The position numbers were made by a program, and so were the translations under genes. This document shows positions 36,481 through 48,400 of a stretch of 64,000 nucleotides of DNA, in pieces. The first letter of the stretch is position 1; the number at the start of each line of letters is the position of its first letter. Below the pieces are notes generated by a model that ran no database searches, had not been told where the DNA came from, and saw nothing but the letters and a program-made list of their open reading frames with translations. Origin of the DNA: Colocasia esculenta (lineage: Eukaryota; Streptophyta; Magnoliopsida; Alismatales; Araceae); assembly GCA_014218235.1 (NCBI GenBank), contig CM024759.1:74359079-74423078 (forward strand), written 5' to 3'.

Positions 36481-36576
36481 TCAAATTATAAAAAAAAACC
36501 GTGCATCGCACGGGTGTCCATCTAGTGTCATCTAATCCCATCCCAATTCCCCGTGATTAACTCCACCAACACGGAC

Positions 36577-36640
36577 GAACTCCACACGCGCGCGCGCGCG
36601 CGCTCGCGCGCACACACGCAGAGAGAGAGAGAGAGAGAGA
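36577..36640. repeat. Compound (CG)n-(CA)n-(GA)n microsatellite
   Basis: A run of alternating CG, then CACACACG, then AGAGAGAG, lies about 80 bp upstream of a TATA-like motif. It is in the likely promoter of the V-ATPase G gene. Confidence 0.85.
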
Positions 36641-36717
36641 TCTGAGGGTGGTGGTCCCTCGAGGAAGCCTCGTCGGCCGGCCGCTTTGTTGGTCTCCACA
36701 CGATGCTTGCCAGGCTT

Positions 36718-36962
36718 CTATAATATGCTCTCCTGCATCTGCTGAAGGGGATTGCGACTTGCGAGCCGTCCCTGGGCTTCCTCTCGGTTGGGTTCTGTTT
36801 CTCCTGCCTGGTTGGTAGTCTCGCTCGTCCGCGTCGCCGAATCCCTCGCATCCGCGGCCGAGCCGGGGAGGGGGCCCGAGGTTGCCGCGTGGAAAGCAGC
36901 CCCAGGAGGCCCCCGCCCGCCAGATCCCCGTCTTCCGGCTCTCGGCGCGCAGATCGGACCAG
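36718..36962 (+). promoter_or_regulatory. Probable core promoter and non-coding first exon of the V-ATPase G gene
   Basis: A GC-rich block follows a TATA-like CTATAATA (about 36718-36725). It ends at a splice donor candidate, CAGATCGGACCAG|GTCTGC, at 36962/36963. The first coding exon begins 7 bases after an acceptor (CTTGGTCTTACAG, ending 43547), so an upstream non-coding exon is required. This is the only GC-rich, exon-like block upstream. The assignment is inference and needs a transcript. Confidence 0.42.
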
Positions 36963-39124
36963 GTCTGCTCCTGCTTCCGCGGATTGCTCTCTGTTTTGGT
37001 ACCATGCTCCATCTTTTGAAATCCAGTTGATGGGCTTCTTGCGAGAATGGCGGATCTCCGATGTTTTCCCGTTTCTTGGGCCTTCTTCTGGGGTCGTCTT
37101 CTTAATCTGGTTGTTTCTTGGGCGTTGTGTTTGATTCTCGAGAATTTGAACTGATGGATTCTGCAAATGCTTTGCGTTTCAGAAATAATTAATTTTTCAC
37201 TGAGCACATGACGAATAATCCCGTTTTGTTGTCAACTTCCGACGAACAGCTGGAATCGGCCTTGTTTTTCCTTAATGGGGAATGCCTAATTATATATATT
37301 TCCATCTGGAACTGATCGAAAGGAGAAATTTGGCTTCTAAATTTCTAGTTTTGAGCAGGAACCCGTCGAATTGTGTAATAGTCATGTATTCTTCGTCTGT
37401 TTTTTCATCCCCCCTTTCTGGGTATGAATGCGTTGAGTACTTTTGCAAGGCCGTATTTTTGCAAGGCCGTATTTTTGCGGATCCTTTTTGGAGATCCAAA
37501 AGGCTTGAATGCCCGATGGTGTGTGGCCTTCTTTAGAACACTCATTCTCGTTGGTGAATCTTGAGATTAGTCTTGTCGTGCGGCGGAAACATGGTTTCTC
37601 AGCCTTCCCTGTAAGGCTGAAGGCAGAAACCTTCTCTTAAAGTTCAGATGGGAACCAGGGTTAAAGCTTGAGCAGGTTACTTTTGAGGACACCCGGGAGG
37701 TGGGGGGGGGGTTGTTCACGGTTCAGTACCTTAGTAAAGCAAAAACTTGTTGCATTTCCATTATCTATCACTCAGTAGTTCCTTAATCTGGAAACTTGGC
37801 TGTCTAAAGGAAGAGAAGTTAGTATGCGGCCAATCAGATTCAATTTGATGTGCTATCAGCTCCTTCCTTTCTTACTTCATCTCTTTTCAGTGATGAATAC
37901 GTCTTAAAAGCTACATGATTTTGTGTCTGATTTTCTGCTTGAACCTGCACACTGTTTCCGTTCCTGTACTGAACAGACTAGAATATCAGAAGCCTAGATT
38001 ATGATCTGATTACCTGACCCATGTTTCCATCAAAAGTGAATAAATGTATCTTGAGTCTTTTGGCTTGCTATCTCTTTTAATCCCTATTCGTGTCCCCAAC
38101 AAACAGAAAAATGAACTGACTGGAATTTTCTTGTCTCCATTTATGCAAATTGAATTTATATCTGTCCAAATTGGTTCCTTTGAATCCTTGTGGCATCCCG
38201 TGGTACTTGACTAACCCTATGACCCTTTTTGGATCAGTTTATTTTAAAAAGGTATTAATTATGATTAAATTATAACAATGAACAAAATTTTTTCTGATGA
38301 CTATATTCGTTTTCTCTTAGTTCCGTATTTATATTAGTTAAAGAGGGCTAACTAAAACTGAGAAATGGAATGCGATTGCAGAACACCACAAGGAGCTTAG
38401 TTTCGGATTATATATGGTGGCTAACTAGAATCATTAGTCCAAAAAAAAATTCTTTGGTGGATTAGGTATGGTGCAAGGTAAACAAGCTTGACATTCTGGG
38501 TCTGCTTGGGATTGTTAACCTTGAGCATTAGATCTGTTTTCTTGAGCAACACATTGAGCGAGTGCTTGGCAATGGGTCAGACTGAGTTATGGCAAGTGGT
38601 TTTAAGCAACTCATGTTGAGTAATAGGATAATATCTTTCTTGGTTAGTTGAATTGCATGCCATCATCTGATAGTCTATAGTTTTTCTGAATAAGAGCATG
38701 AAGCCTCAATGGCTCAAGTGGTATAGAGAGAGAAAGAGAGAGAAACAAGAAACTAATTGTCTATTAAGCAAGAAACATCAAGACTATCTTGGATAGAGCA
38801 AGAAACAGCTATGCTAGGTTCTCCAAGGATGGATATTGTAACTTTTAAACAGTGCATTGATTTTTTATGGTTAGATGAAGATCAATGGGTGAGTGAGAGA
38901 AACAAGGAGAATGAGAGCGACAACATGGGGGAGAGCCGAAGCCAGGAGGATGTGGGATCGGTCACCCTCAGGAGGACAGACATTCTATGTTTGAAGGCTT
39001 TGGTACTAATTCTTCCTTTGTTCCTTCAGAGGCATAGAAGGGAGTGTAGCTTATGATTGCATCATCGTTGTGAAAGCTTTAGGAGGATGATTCAAAAAGA
39101 TAGACAGCTGTTCTTTAATAATCA

Positions 39125-39319
39125 TTGCCTCTAATGCTTAGAGGAGGGTCACAACTCACAAGGTTGTCAGTTGCTGGAAATGCTTTAGATTGCTGGAATT
39201 GCATGAAGACAGGGCACCAGAGTTTTGCTTGTGGCAGTGCTTCATCAATACTAAAAGCTGTATCACTGGAGAAAATTTCCGCCCAGCAGGAACCAAAAGG
39301 AGAAAGTCACCAGCTCTAG
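39125..39319 (+). pseudogene. LINE ORF1-like zinc-knuckle fragment
   Basis: A short open frame contains CWNCMKTGHQSFAC (39191-39232), a CX2CX4HX4C zinc knuckle as in the nucleic-acid-binding ORF1 of plant LINEs. A LINE pol C-terminus on the same strand lies at 41650-41940, so this may be the 5' portion of the same decayed element. Confidence 0.4.
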
Positions 39320-40189
39320 TATTTTGATTCAGGTGCCTTGCTTCCAACATTTGCTGTGAGATCTTGTGTTTTTTCAGAGAATGTGTCATAGGAAATATAG
39401 TCTCTGGTCGATTGTTTGTAGAAGCGTTCAAGGAAGAGCTATGGTGTCTATGGCCTGACTTGAGTGAGTGGCAGGTAGCTAAATAAAAAACTAATGAGTC
39501 TTCTGCTGCCATCATGGAGGCCCTCTCTCAGAAATTTTTTGATAAATTATAAATAGAAGTGTTTTTACCCAACAAACTTTGCAATGCAGTGGAAGCCTTG
39601 GTCTGTGGAAATTGGGTCTACCTACCCTAGTCAATTCAGGAGACTTGTTTTGGTGCCTGAGTTTAGGTTTCCCTATTTCCCTTTCCTCTGTGGATGTGGA
39701 AATTTCTACATCTACTACTCTTTCTATTGTATTTAAAGAAGATTGATGAGCACACAAGGAGTTGATGGAAGATGACCGATAGAGCTTCTTCTGAGGAAGA
39801 ATATCCCAGTTCAGTGTATGCTAAGGTGGGGTGCAACGTTATTTTGTATTCATCTCTTCCTTGAGCAGCCAAGTGACCAATAAGAACCGTACTCTTTGAG
39901 TCTTTGTTGAACCCATAATGTTCGTCACGTTTTTCTAAATCATGCAAATGAAACTCATTAAATGACGGCGTAAAATGGTACAAAACCATGGTCGTGCCAC
40001 ATGAATCATGGAAGACTCCTCCAGATTCCCGGCGGATAAACACTTGATGGGCGGCAGTGGCACAAAACCACATACCCACACTGTAAATTGACACAAAATC
40101 AAAGTTTCCGACACTCTCGGAGTGTCCCCAATACCTCTGCTTTGACAGAAAATAGGAAAAAGCAAAAAAAAAAAAAAAGTCTGAGTGTC

Positions 40190-40860
40190 ACTGGGTTTCA
40201 GGGCCTTGGACTGGGTGTGTGAGAGGGAAGTCCTCCAGTTGTGTGCACCGGGGGACCCCGGTCAGACCAACCGGGGGTACTCACCCCCTGTGGCAAAGAT
40301 TGGGGCCCAGGGTACCCATCCCCGGTGGCACAGACCAACTGGTGGTAGCCACCCCTGGTGGCACAGGCTGGGGGTACCCTCCTGTTGTGCACAAACCGGG
40401 GGTTGTTTCCCCCGGATCCTCTTCTTCCCTATGCACAATAAAAAAGAGAGAAGAGGGAAAATGACAAAAAGAAGAAGACAAAAAGACAAGAAACCTACCT
40501 CCGCCATAAGCCACTGGGGGGAGGTACCACCCCTTGGACTCTCCTCAAGCCTATAAAAGGGAGGCGAAAGCAAGCACAAGGGAGAGGAGTCTTCTCGGCG
40601 GCCAGCGCAAGGGAACTCTTGGGAGGTCAGCACAAAGCAGAGATTTTGGAAGTTGGCCAGTGCAGGAGGAAGGCCAGAAGGCTTGAAACTGGAAGACTTG
40701 AAAGACTGAACTTGAGGACTTCGGAACTGGGAAGACTTCAAAACTTGAGAACTGGAGAACTGAAGCTGAAGACGACTTTGAAGCCTTGAAACCTTGAGGG
40801 TCTGAAGACTAGTTGAAGCCTGAGCAGGGGATAAAAGTACTGTTTGGGGAAATTTATGTA
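40190..40860 (+). mobile_element. LTR-like insertion (possible solo LTR)
   Basis: A GC-rich block of imperfect GGGGGTAC/CCCCGGTGG motifs is followed by a strong TATA box (CCTATAAAAGGGAGGC, about 40550) and a GAAGACTTGAA-type repeat run, an arrangement common in LTRs. I cannot define TG/CA ends or a target duplication, so this is tentative. Confidence 0.3.
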
Positions 40861-41070
40861 AAAATTTAAATATACATGTTATGAACTTACTTCTGGAGTT
40901 TTTGAAGCTTCAACAGGTAAAGCCTGCAAAAAATCCAGAAAAACAATTTTACCCTGAACTTTTGTACAAATCTTCAAATGCCCAAGAGAAATGCAAGAAA
41001 ATTCAGAAAAATCAAAGGTTTGCACAAGGGTATTATAATTGTGCTGGAAATTGCAAATAAACCCCGAGTG

Positions 41071-41089
41071 CCCCCCCCCCCCCCCCCCC
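41071..41089. repeat. Poly-C tract (19 bases)
   Basis: Nineteen consecutive C in the intron of the V-ATPase G gene. This is low-complexity sequence prone to length error. Confidence 0.95.
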
Positions 41090-41461
41090 AAGGGCATAAG
41101 GTTCTTTTCCACATAAGACCCTCGATGTCATGACAATATCGTAGAGGTAAAAGGAATCCTTGGCAGGATATCAAAGATGTTCGGACTTGTTCCGATATAA
41201 ATTAACACCAACTCCGGTTGGTGGAGAAAGGTCCAATACACGAATCTTAATTGTCTGATAAATCTAACGTGCGGAACCAATAATATGCCAAAATATATGC
41301 ATATTTGTTCAACAATTGGACACCCTTCCAAACCTGATCCTCCATGTGTGGAACAGTCTCTCTGAGATGTGGCTTTGGCATACAAGACTGGAAGGTGTGG
41401 GATGGAGTTGTAAGGGATTGAAGAATGTGTGCAGTTGTCTTGCATTCTCTTTGAGGCCCTC

Positions 41462-42187
41462 TTAGTACCAGGTCATGGGGATAGGAGTTGGGAAAGTAAG
41501 GGGAAATCTGCTACTGACATCCTTATGCAAGGAGGTAGAAAATTGCCCCGAGGAAGGCAAAGTCTGAAGTAGAATTGCCAGTATTTTCATGTGGAGGAGT
41601 GTATGGTTGAGGCTACTGACATATTATAGATTGAAGTATTTTGTGCTGATACTTAGAGATACTTGTACCTATTGTGGGTCTTTCAGGGAAGATGTTGTCC
41701 ATCTATTCCTTAAATGTGGTATCATTGATGCAATCTGGATGCATTTCTCCAAGTAGGCAGATGGGTCTTGGAGCAGGAAAAGTGACATCCATCTTCTTGC
41801 AGTTTGGACCTCCTATAATCCATTCAAGCAGGAAATTGTGGTTTCAAAGATGTGCCTCCCTGCATTGCTATGGGCTATTTGGAGGGAAAGAAATGACAGA
41901 ATCTTCAGAGATCAATTCTGACATGCATGTCTTATTCTGAAATTCTATTTTTTTTCATTCATGAATGGAACATTCACCTTTTGGGCCCGTAGATTAGGGA
42001 TCCACTATGATATCCAGGTTGTGTTCTTAAGGATCTTATCTCTGATTCTGTATGGGGTAACGGGTTTCCTCTCTTTTGTTCTCTGGTCTCTGCTGACTTG
42101 GTAGAGCCCTCTCTTCATCTTTTACGCTCTCTTTTCTTTCTTTATAATCTAGTTTTTCTGTCTTAATGAATTGTAGTCTTTTGACTA
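41462..42187 (+). pseudogene. LINE reverse-transcriptase C-terminal fragment (zf-RVT region)
   Basis: One frame reads CTYCGSFREDVVHLFLKCG (from about 41653), then after an in-frame TAG continues DGSWSRKSDIHLL and LPALLWAIWRERNDRIFRDQ to a stop near 41938. The CxxC...HLFxxC and WAIWRERNxRIF patterns are hallmarks of the zinc-binding tail of plant LINE pol. Upstream sequence (DILMQGGRKLPRG) also fits. A pyrimidine-rich 3' UTR-like tail runs to about 42187. It is an old, inactive copy. Confidence 0.7.
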
Positions 42188-42558
42188 CCTTCCACTAGGG
42201 CTACAACTGGGTCGGATTCGAAACCGGAAACATTAGTTTCCAATTTCGATTCCGATGACCGAACTATAGTTCTGTTTCCGATTCTGATAAAATCGGAATG
42301 GTTAATTCCGTTCCGATTCCGATTACATTATTGGAACCGAAATTCCGATAAGCTAAGGTGCTTACCATGGATTTGTCTTTTGAGTTTGTGGATAATTTAT
42401 CGGAATAACTGATACCGATTCCGATAACTTATGGGAATATTTGATTCTGATTCTGATAAGTTATCCATATAATTTTTCAATTTTGAAACCGATAATTATT
42501 ATCGGAATCGGGTCAGAATATCAGGATTTCGGGTTCCGTTTGCAGCCCTACCTTTCAG
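42188..42558. mobile_element. hAT-type MITE (355 bp)
   Basis: The body is 42196-42550. The ends are TAGGGCTACAAC... and ...TTGCAGCCCTA, an inverted pair typical of plant hAT MITEs. The flanking 8-mers CCTTCCAC (42188-42195) and CCTTTCAG (42551-42558) match at 6 of 8 bases, consistent with an aged target duplication. The interior is made of degenerate GATTCCGAT/ATCGGAAT words on both strands. Confidence 0.65.
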
Positions 42559-43554
42559 AGAAAAAAATGATGGATTGAGGTGCTTCACATATTACTAAAT
42601 TAACTACTATTGATTTCATGAGAAGGATGGTTGGGAATAGGGAGATGAGGTGCTAAACAATGGTGCTGTTCCAGAGACTCTTCTGCAGCTGCTAGAATTT
42701 AACTGCTGAAGGACAATGCAGAAGATGGAGTGACGTCTGTTAGGAGGACTTCAGACAAGAGAGTTTTCTTATCCTAAACCGACAAGAAATAGGATAAATC
42801 ATTAAAGAATAAGGCTTATGCCTGGAAAGATCAGAAACTAAAATTGCTTCCTTGTGTAGACTTTGATTATGTATCTTTTCTGAAGACTTGAATGGCGTGA
42901 TGGTGGAAAAAGGAAAGTCTATTTTATGTAAAAGGGAACACTCTGTGGATTTGGGTGAAGACTTGAGCAGTCTTTGTTGTTTCTTGGAAGGTGGTCACAG
43001 TCCACAATTCATTAAAAAAGAAAGTCATGGCATAAAACAGAAAAGAAATAGAAGCATGGGATTACAGAGAAAAAGCTGTCTAGCAATGGTAGAGAATATT
43101 TGGCCTTGTAACACTAGAGAAAGTAAGCTAACCTAAGAGGCCTCACTTTCAATAATTCTTTTTTTTTTCTGCAATACAATCTCTTTAGAAGAATGGATTC
43201 ATCCATCCTTGTACCTTAACACCAAAAGGACCATCCCTTAATAAGTGGCCTTATGCCATTAAGTACATTGGTGTGAGTCAGAGTAACTGTTTGTAGGATA
43301 AAAGGCAATTGTGGTGTTTGTTTTGTTCAACTTCTGGTTGAAATTTAAATTTCCGTATCCCTGGAGTATGGTTAAAGCGGTCGCATAGTGAAAGATAATT
43401 CTAAAGAACTAATGGTGATAGTAAAGTTATTGACTTCCTTCAAATTTTGTAATGCATGGTTCCATCAATTTTTGGAGAAGGAAAGATGCTCTGTCAATGC
43501 AAATGTGATTTCTTTCAACAATAATAATAGTATTCTTGGTCTTACAGGTGAAAG

Positions 43555-44901
43555 ATGGACTCAAACAGACGCCAGGGTGGCATTCAGCAATTGCTTGCTG
43601 CAGAGCAAGAAGCTCAGCATATTGTCAATGCTGCTAGAAGTGGTAACTAATTTCTTGTGTATCTCATAGTTTTTTTTTGCTTTTAATCCAGATATCTTCT
43701 TTTACTTGATCATCTGTTCATGGCTCTTATTTTACTGATGATTTCATTATATGCACATTTTTCATTACCTGTGGGCTGTGGTCCAATGTCCGATGCTGTT
43801 AATTTTATCAGGAAAACATTTGCAACAGCAGCAGCTAACCTTATAGTCCTGGACTATTGGAATGCAAAATCGGCCGATCCGGATTGGGATCGGTCGATTC
43901 GGATCGGAATTTGGGGGGTCCCGATCTGATTCTGTGGTGGGAATGCTGATCCCCCCTCCCGATTCTATATAGAATGTTTTGGGGGGGGGGGGGGGGGGAT
44001 TGGTTGGAATCGGCCCAGATTGGGGTGGATCAGCCGATTCCGATCCGATTCGAGATGGGGGGGGGGGGGGGCGCTGGGGGGTCCGACCCTGGACCCCAAT
44101 CTGATTCAGAATTCCATGCCTGGACACAATTTTTGATTTGGAGCTTGCTTGATTTTACTATGGTTTATTGAAATGCAATCCTACTGGCTTGCAGGCCATT
44201 ATGTATGACTTTCTGACACACTTTACAGGCTTTGATTCCCCACTAAATAGGAGTTGGCAATACTATTTCTTGAACTGCATTGAAGAAAGACAGAAGAAGG
44301 CAAAATGTGCATGTGCTTTATGATGCAAGGCATCCTAGGTCTTGGGAATAAATGTTTAGTCAAGATTATTTACAGAATTTGTTTTTGGCTCAGAAACTCT
44401 TGTTACATGAAAAATGGCAAATATGCCATTGTTGCTAAAATATTATCAAATGTACCACTGATAAATAAAAAACTTCGTAGATATTGCAGTTAACTTCTAT
44501 TTGAAGGAAGTGAATATTCCTCCAAAATTCCATTATTCCTGTTAGTTTAATAATTTTTTAGGGGGGAAAATACATTCACACCCCTGGAATACATCGTTTT
44601 GAGGTTATACCTTTAAAATTTTCATATTATATTTCATACAGCTAAAATCCAAAAATTCATCAGTTATGTCCCTGTGGTTAGTTGGCCATCAGAACAATAG
44701 GAATATCCCATTATTAAGTCAACAGAATCCTTAAGAAAAGGGTGAAATTACTAAAATACCCATGAAATAAGACGGGGACAGAGAGTTGATGAGAGAGAGA
44801 TGTAAAGAGAGAATGAACAAAGAGAGGCGGCGGAGGGGGTGGGGGTGGCTGATGGGAAGGGTGCTGCCCCTATGTGGTGGTGTGGATGGGGTTCGGGGAG
44901 T

Positions 44902-44936
<35 letters not shown>

Positions 44937-45392
44937 ATGCCAGAGTGATCTTTTCTAGTTCTCTTTCTTATTCCTTTGGTTCTCTGTTGTAATGGTGATC
45001 AAGGCTCTGTGATTCTATTAACTGGAAGCCGAACATTGTTCAATAGTTGGCACATGAATTGGGATTGAAGACGACGGTGCCTTACAAAGTCTGGTTTAAT
45101 GGTAAACAGGTATTATGGGGAAAAGGAAAGAAACCTCACAATTCTTTAATGATAATAGAGCTTAGCAAGTTTCTTTGATTCCTTTTGTTTTGACAACTGG
45201 GTTTGTTCTGCTGGTGCGACGATGGATAGGTGGGTGGGTGGACTCGAGCGTATAGGAATATGCTGTTTGTGCTTTTCAAGTCATGGTGGGAGGCCGTTGC
45301 TTGAGATCATCTGAACTGATTGCTGCACAGAGACACACACACACACATATACAAGAGAGAGGGAGGGAGGGCAGCCCCTTTTTTGGTGTCGG

Positions 45393-45442
<50 letters not shown>

Positions 45443-48400
45443 AGGAGGTGTATCGGCCAATCCGGATTGGGATCGGCCAATTTCGGATTGGTCGATCCAG
45501 GCTGATCCGGTTGTTTCCAGCCGATCCAATCCATTTTCCATGGGGTGGTCCTCTTTTGGCGACGGAGAGAAGAGAGAGAGGTGGGGAGAGAGAGAGAGAG
45601 AATAGAATGAAAAGAGAGTTAGAGAGAGAGAGGCGATAGAATGAAAAAAGAGAGAAGGAAGATGTGTGTGTATGCATGGGGTGGGAGGGGCATGGCAGGG
45701 GATGTGGGTAGGGGACATCTCTCGGCTGAGCCTCAGGCTGCATGTCAGGGGATGTCGAGAAGAAGGTGAAGAAGATGGAGTAGGCAACGTCGACTTTGGC
45801 GCTGTACGTGGCCATGGAGGCGCTGTTGGAATTGGAGGTTGGGGAAGTGGAGGCAATAGGGTGGAGCGAGCCAAGTGGACGTAGAGTCCCTGCAGAGGCA
45901 GATATGCCTACAACACAACTTGGTGCGACAGCTACGGGAGGATTCACTTTGGTACCGCAGCTTTGACAAGGTGGCCAAGCTTATGGCATGCTCTGCCATC
46001 TGCATCTTCACTCGGATATCCTCTGTGTTTGGGCCTGTCGCAGAGCACTCACAGGTCATCTAAAGGCCGCCATGGCCACCTGGGGCTCTCCCCTTGCGCT
46101 GCCCAACCCTGCCTCTTCCATCTGCACCCATACTCAGTCAATCGCATTCCTGACATCTCCATGTCGGGGCCCCTCGAGAGGCCCCCCTGGGGAACGTGCT
46201 CCAGCCCCATCCTGTGGTCCCTTTCCGTGAATGATGAGGAAGCCACCGATGCCAACACATGGAAGAAGTAGGTGTTGGCGCCGCCCTCGAACATGCTGGG
46301 GGGCGTGGCCTGGAGCTCCATGGGAAAGAGAGAGAGAGAGAACATAGAGAGAGGAAGTTGCATGGGAGAGAGAGAGAGCTGAAGGGGAGGCTGGGGGCAA
46401 GCAAGAGAGAGTTGGGGGGGGGGGAGAGAGTAGTGGGGAGAGCCGGATGGGAGGGGTGTTGGAGGGGAGGCTAGGGGCGAGTGAGAGAGAATGCAAAGAG
46501 AGGGAGTTGCATGGGAAAGAGAGAAAGAGAGAGGGCCAAAGGGGAGGTTGGGGGCGAGCAGGAGAGAGGGGGGAGAGATAGAGATAGAGAGCAGTGGAGA
46601 GTCTGTGGGAGGGGCGTTGGATAGAGATGTAGGTGAGAGAGAGTTATTAAAAATTATTTTTTTAAGAGAGAGGGGGCAAGTTAATCTTTTTGCCCTCTTA
46701 ACTCAACTGTGGTTGAGTTCAATGGATTGAATCAAACGATAGGACATATATGATGAAATACATGGAATATAGGGGTATGAAATATCATATGGAGACTTCG
46801 GGGTATAACCTCGAATACGATGTATTCTAGGGGTATGTATTTTCACTTTTTTTTTAATGAAAATGCTCTTGTTGTATGATTTTTAAGACTTTGAGAATGA
46901 GGATTAGGTACTAGGGTGGTTTAACCAAAGGGAAAACAAGAGATTTCCTTTCATAGGTTAGTCAAATTCATGGTTAAATGGATGGGGAGTAACACCATCT
47001 CACCGGGATGGCATATTTGCAATGTTTTCCATTTACCAATGGTGTATTTGACGATGTTTTAGCAACAATGGCATATTTGCTATTTTTCGTATAACAATGG
47101 TATCTGAGCAAAAAGGCCAATTATTAATATGATAATAAAGCAATGTTGAAGATCTATTTGATTAAGAATACATTAAATTTTAGTTAAGGTTGTTGAGATT
47201 TAGAATTCAGAAGTTGATGATTCAATATGCTTCCTGACAATTTGAGACACTACACTGTCAGTGACCTGCGGGTAACAGTATGCAAACTCTTCAACATCAG
47301 GGGTGCTGTTCCAGACTTCCAGTTGAGATCTATGAATTTATTAAATGGTGGTTGGATGGGAGGCCTGTTGCTTACAAGAATGATATGTGAACCATTATCT
47401 TTGCAGCCATTCTTTGGCCCATTGGGAAATGCAGAAATCAGAGGAGATTCAGAAATGAATACGACTCAACCTTTTAGATTCTTAATAGAGCAATATTATC
47501 TTCTCAAGACTGGCTGAAGGCTGCTGGAATTCTAGATTGTCACTGTGATGTGCTATCCACAGTTGATATTTGGCAGAACTTACTTTGTAATGTTGTACTT
47601 AAGTCCTACCAGCTCAGTAGGGTGACTTAACTATCGTTTTTCTGAAAGTGGATATTACCACATGTATATATTAAAAGGAAGAGAATGTACGAGTATAGGT
47701 GGGTCCAAACCCGAAAAGAAGCCAACCCCAAGTATAGGTGACTTAACTATTGTTGTTTTCTCTTGCTTTGTTTTCCTTTTATTATTTCTTACTTCTTTTC
47801 TTTCAGCTAATGCCTTAGTCATTGACTGTTGCTGTTTTGCTTTTGACCCCATTTCTAATTAATTGTGATCATATTTTTGGTTGACGATTGAGAGAGATGC
47901 ATGGTCTTGTGTTCACATGTTGTCCTCAAATATTGGGGTACGGGAGATCCTCGCTGACCTAGTTCTTTAGCAACTGACTGGATGCTTCTTGGTTTGTTCT
48001 TGTGATGGTATCGTTTTTATCCAACAAGATTATAATTTGAGGTCTGCAATTTTCTGTGGAATGTCATGGTCAACAGCGGTGCTGGCATACTGAATTCTTT
48101 ATGGATCATGTTCAAGGGTATCCGATTGTGTCTTTGGAGAAGCTTTTCTAGCATTTGTCTTGTTCAGATGGTTTGTTTAGTGCTGGCCCTGGATGAGAAG
48201 GATCGTTGAGAGCCAATTTGTGTTTCCTGGGGTTGCGAGAGGGGTTGATGACTCTTTTGGGGATATTGGTTTTGCTTTTGGTGGGGTTGGTTTGATTTTC
48301 CAGGGATGATTTTGTTTTTCTCCGGCTTCATCTCAAATGTGTGGAGTTGCGATAGGAATCTCTTGGTAGTTGGTAAAGGTTTGGAATTTTTTAGATATTG

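Larger units (their letters stand above)
33050..36525 (+). mobile_element. Putative non-autonomous Helitron (copy B), abutting copy A
   Basis: It starts directly after copy A with the same ATTACTAAAACTCAATC head. It ends with the hairpin CCGTGCatcGCACGG (36499-36513) and CTAG (36522-36525), then T. The left half is rich in CTCTCT tracts. The right half is AT-rich with internal direct repeats. A TTGTATTCTATTCATTGT block (about 34829) also occurs in copy A (about 31815), supporting common ancestry. No Rep/helicase is present. The middle may carry host gene pieces. Confidence 0.62.
36963..43547 (+). other. Long 5'-UTR intron of the V-ATPase G gene (inferred)
   Basis: About 6.6 kb of non-coding sequence lies between the inferred donor (GTCTGC) and the clear acceptor before the start codon. 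36963-38700 holds nothing I recognise. Further on it carries LINE remnants, an LTR-like insertion and a hAT MITE, listed separately. Confidence 0.45.
44562..46848. mobile_element. Non-autonomous DNA transposon with ~80-90 bp inverted repeats and captured host sequence (Pack-MULE-like)
   Basis: The left end (about 44565-44640) reads GAAAATACAT...ACCCCTGGAATACATCGT, then GAGGTTATACC and TTTCATAC. The reverse complement of the right end (about 46770-46846) has the same order: GAAAATACATACCCCTAGAA, TACATCGT, GAGGTTATACC, TTTCATAC. Long, diverged inverted repeats and captured gene sequence fit a Mutator-like Pack element, but I could not establish a target duplication or a transposase. The interior has GA microsatellites and a DUF668-like gene fragment. 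It lies in an intron of the V-ATPase G gene. Confidence 0.65.

Noticed and set aside
43847..44116. Second MITE with GGACTATTGGAAT / ATTCCATGCCTGG ends
   Set aside because: The ends are only weakly inverted and the flanking 8-mers do not match.
45275..45947. Minus-strand frames of 197-223 residues
   Set aside because: They are mostly translated GA/CT repeats. The real signal here is the + strand DUF668-like fragment.
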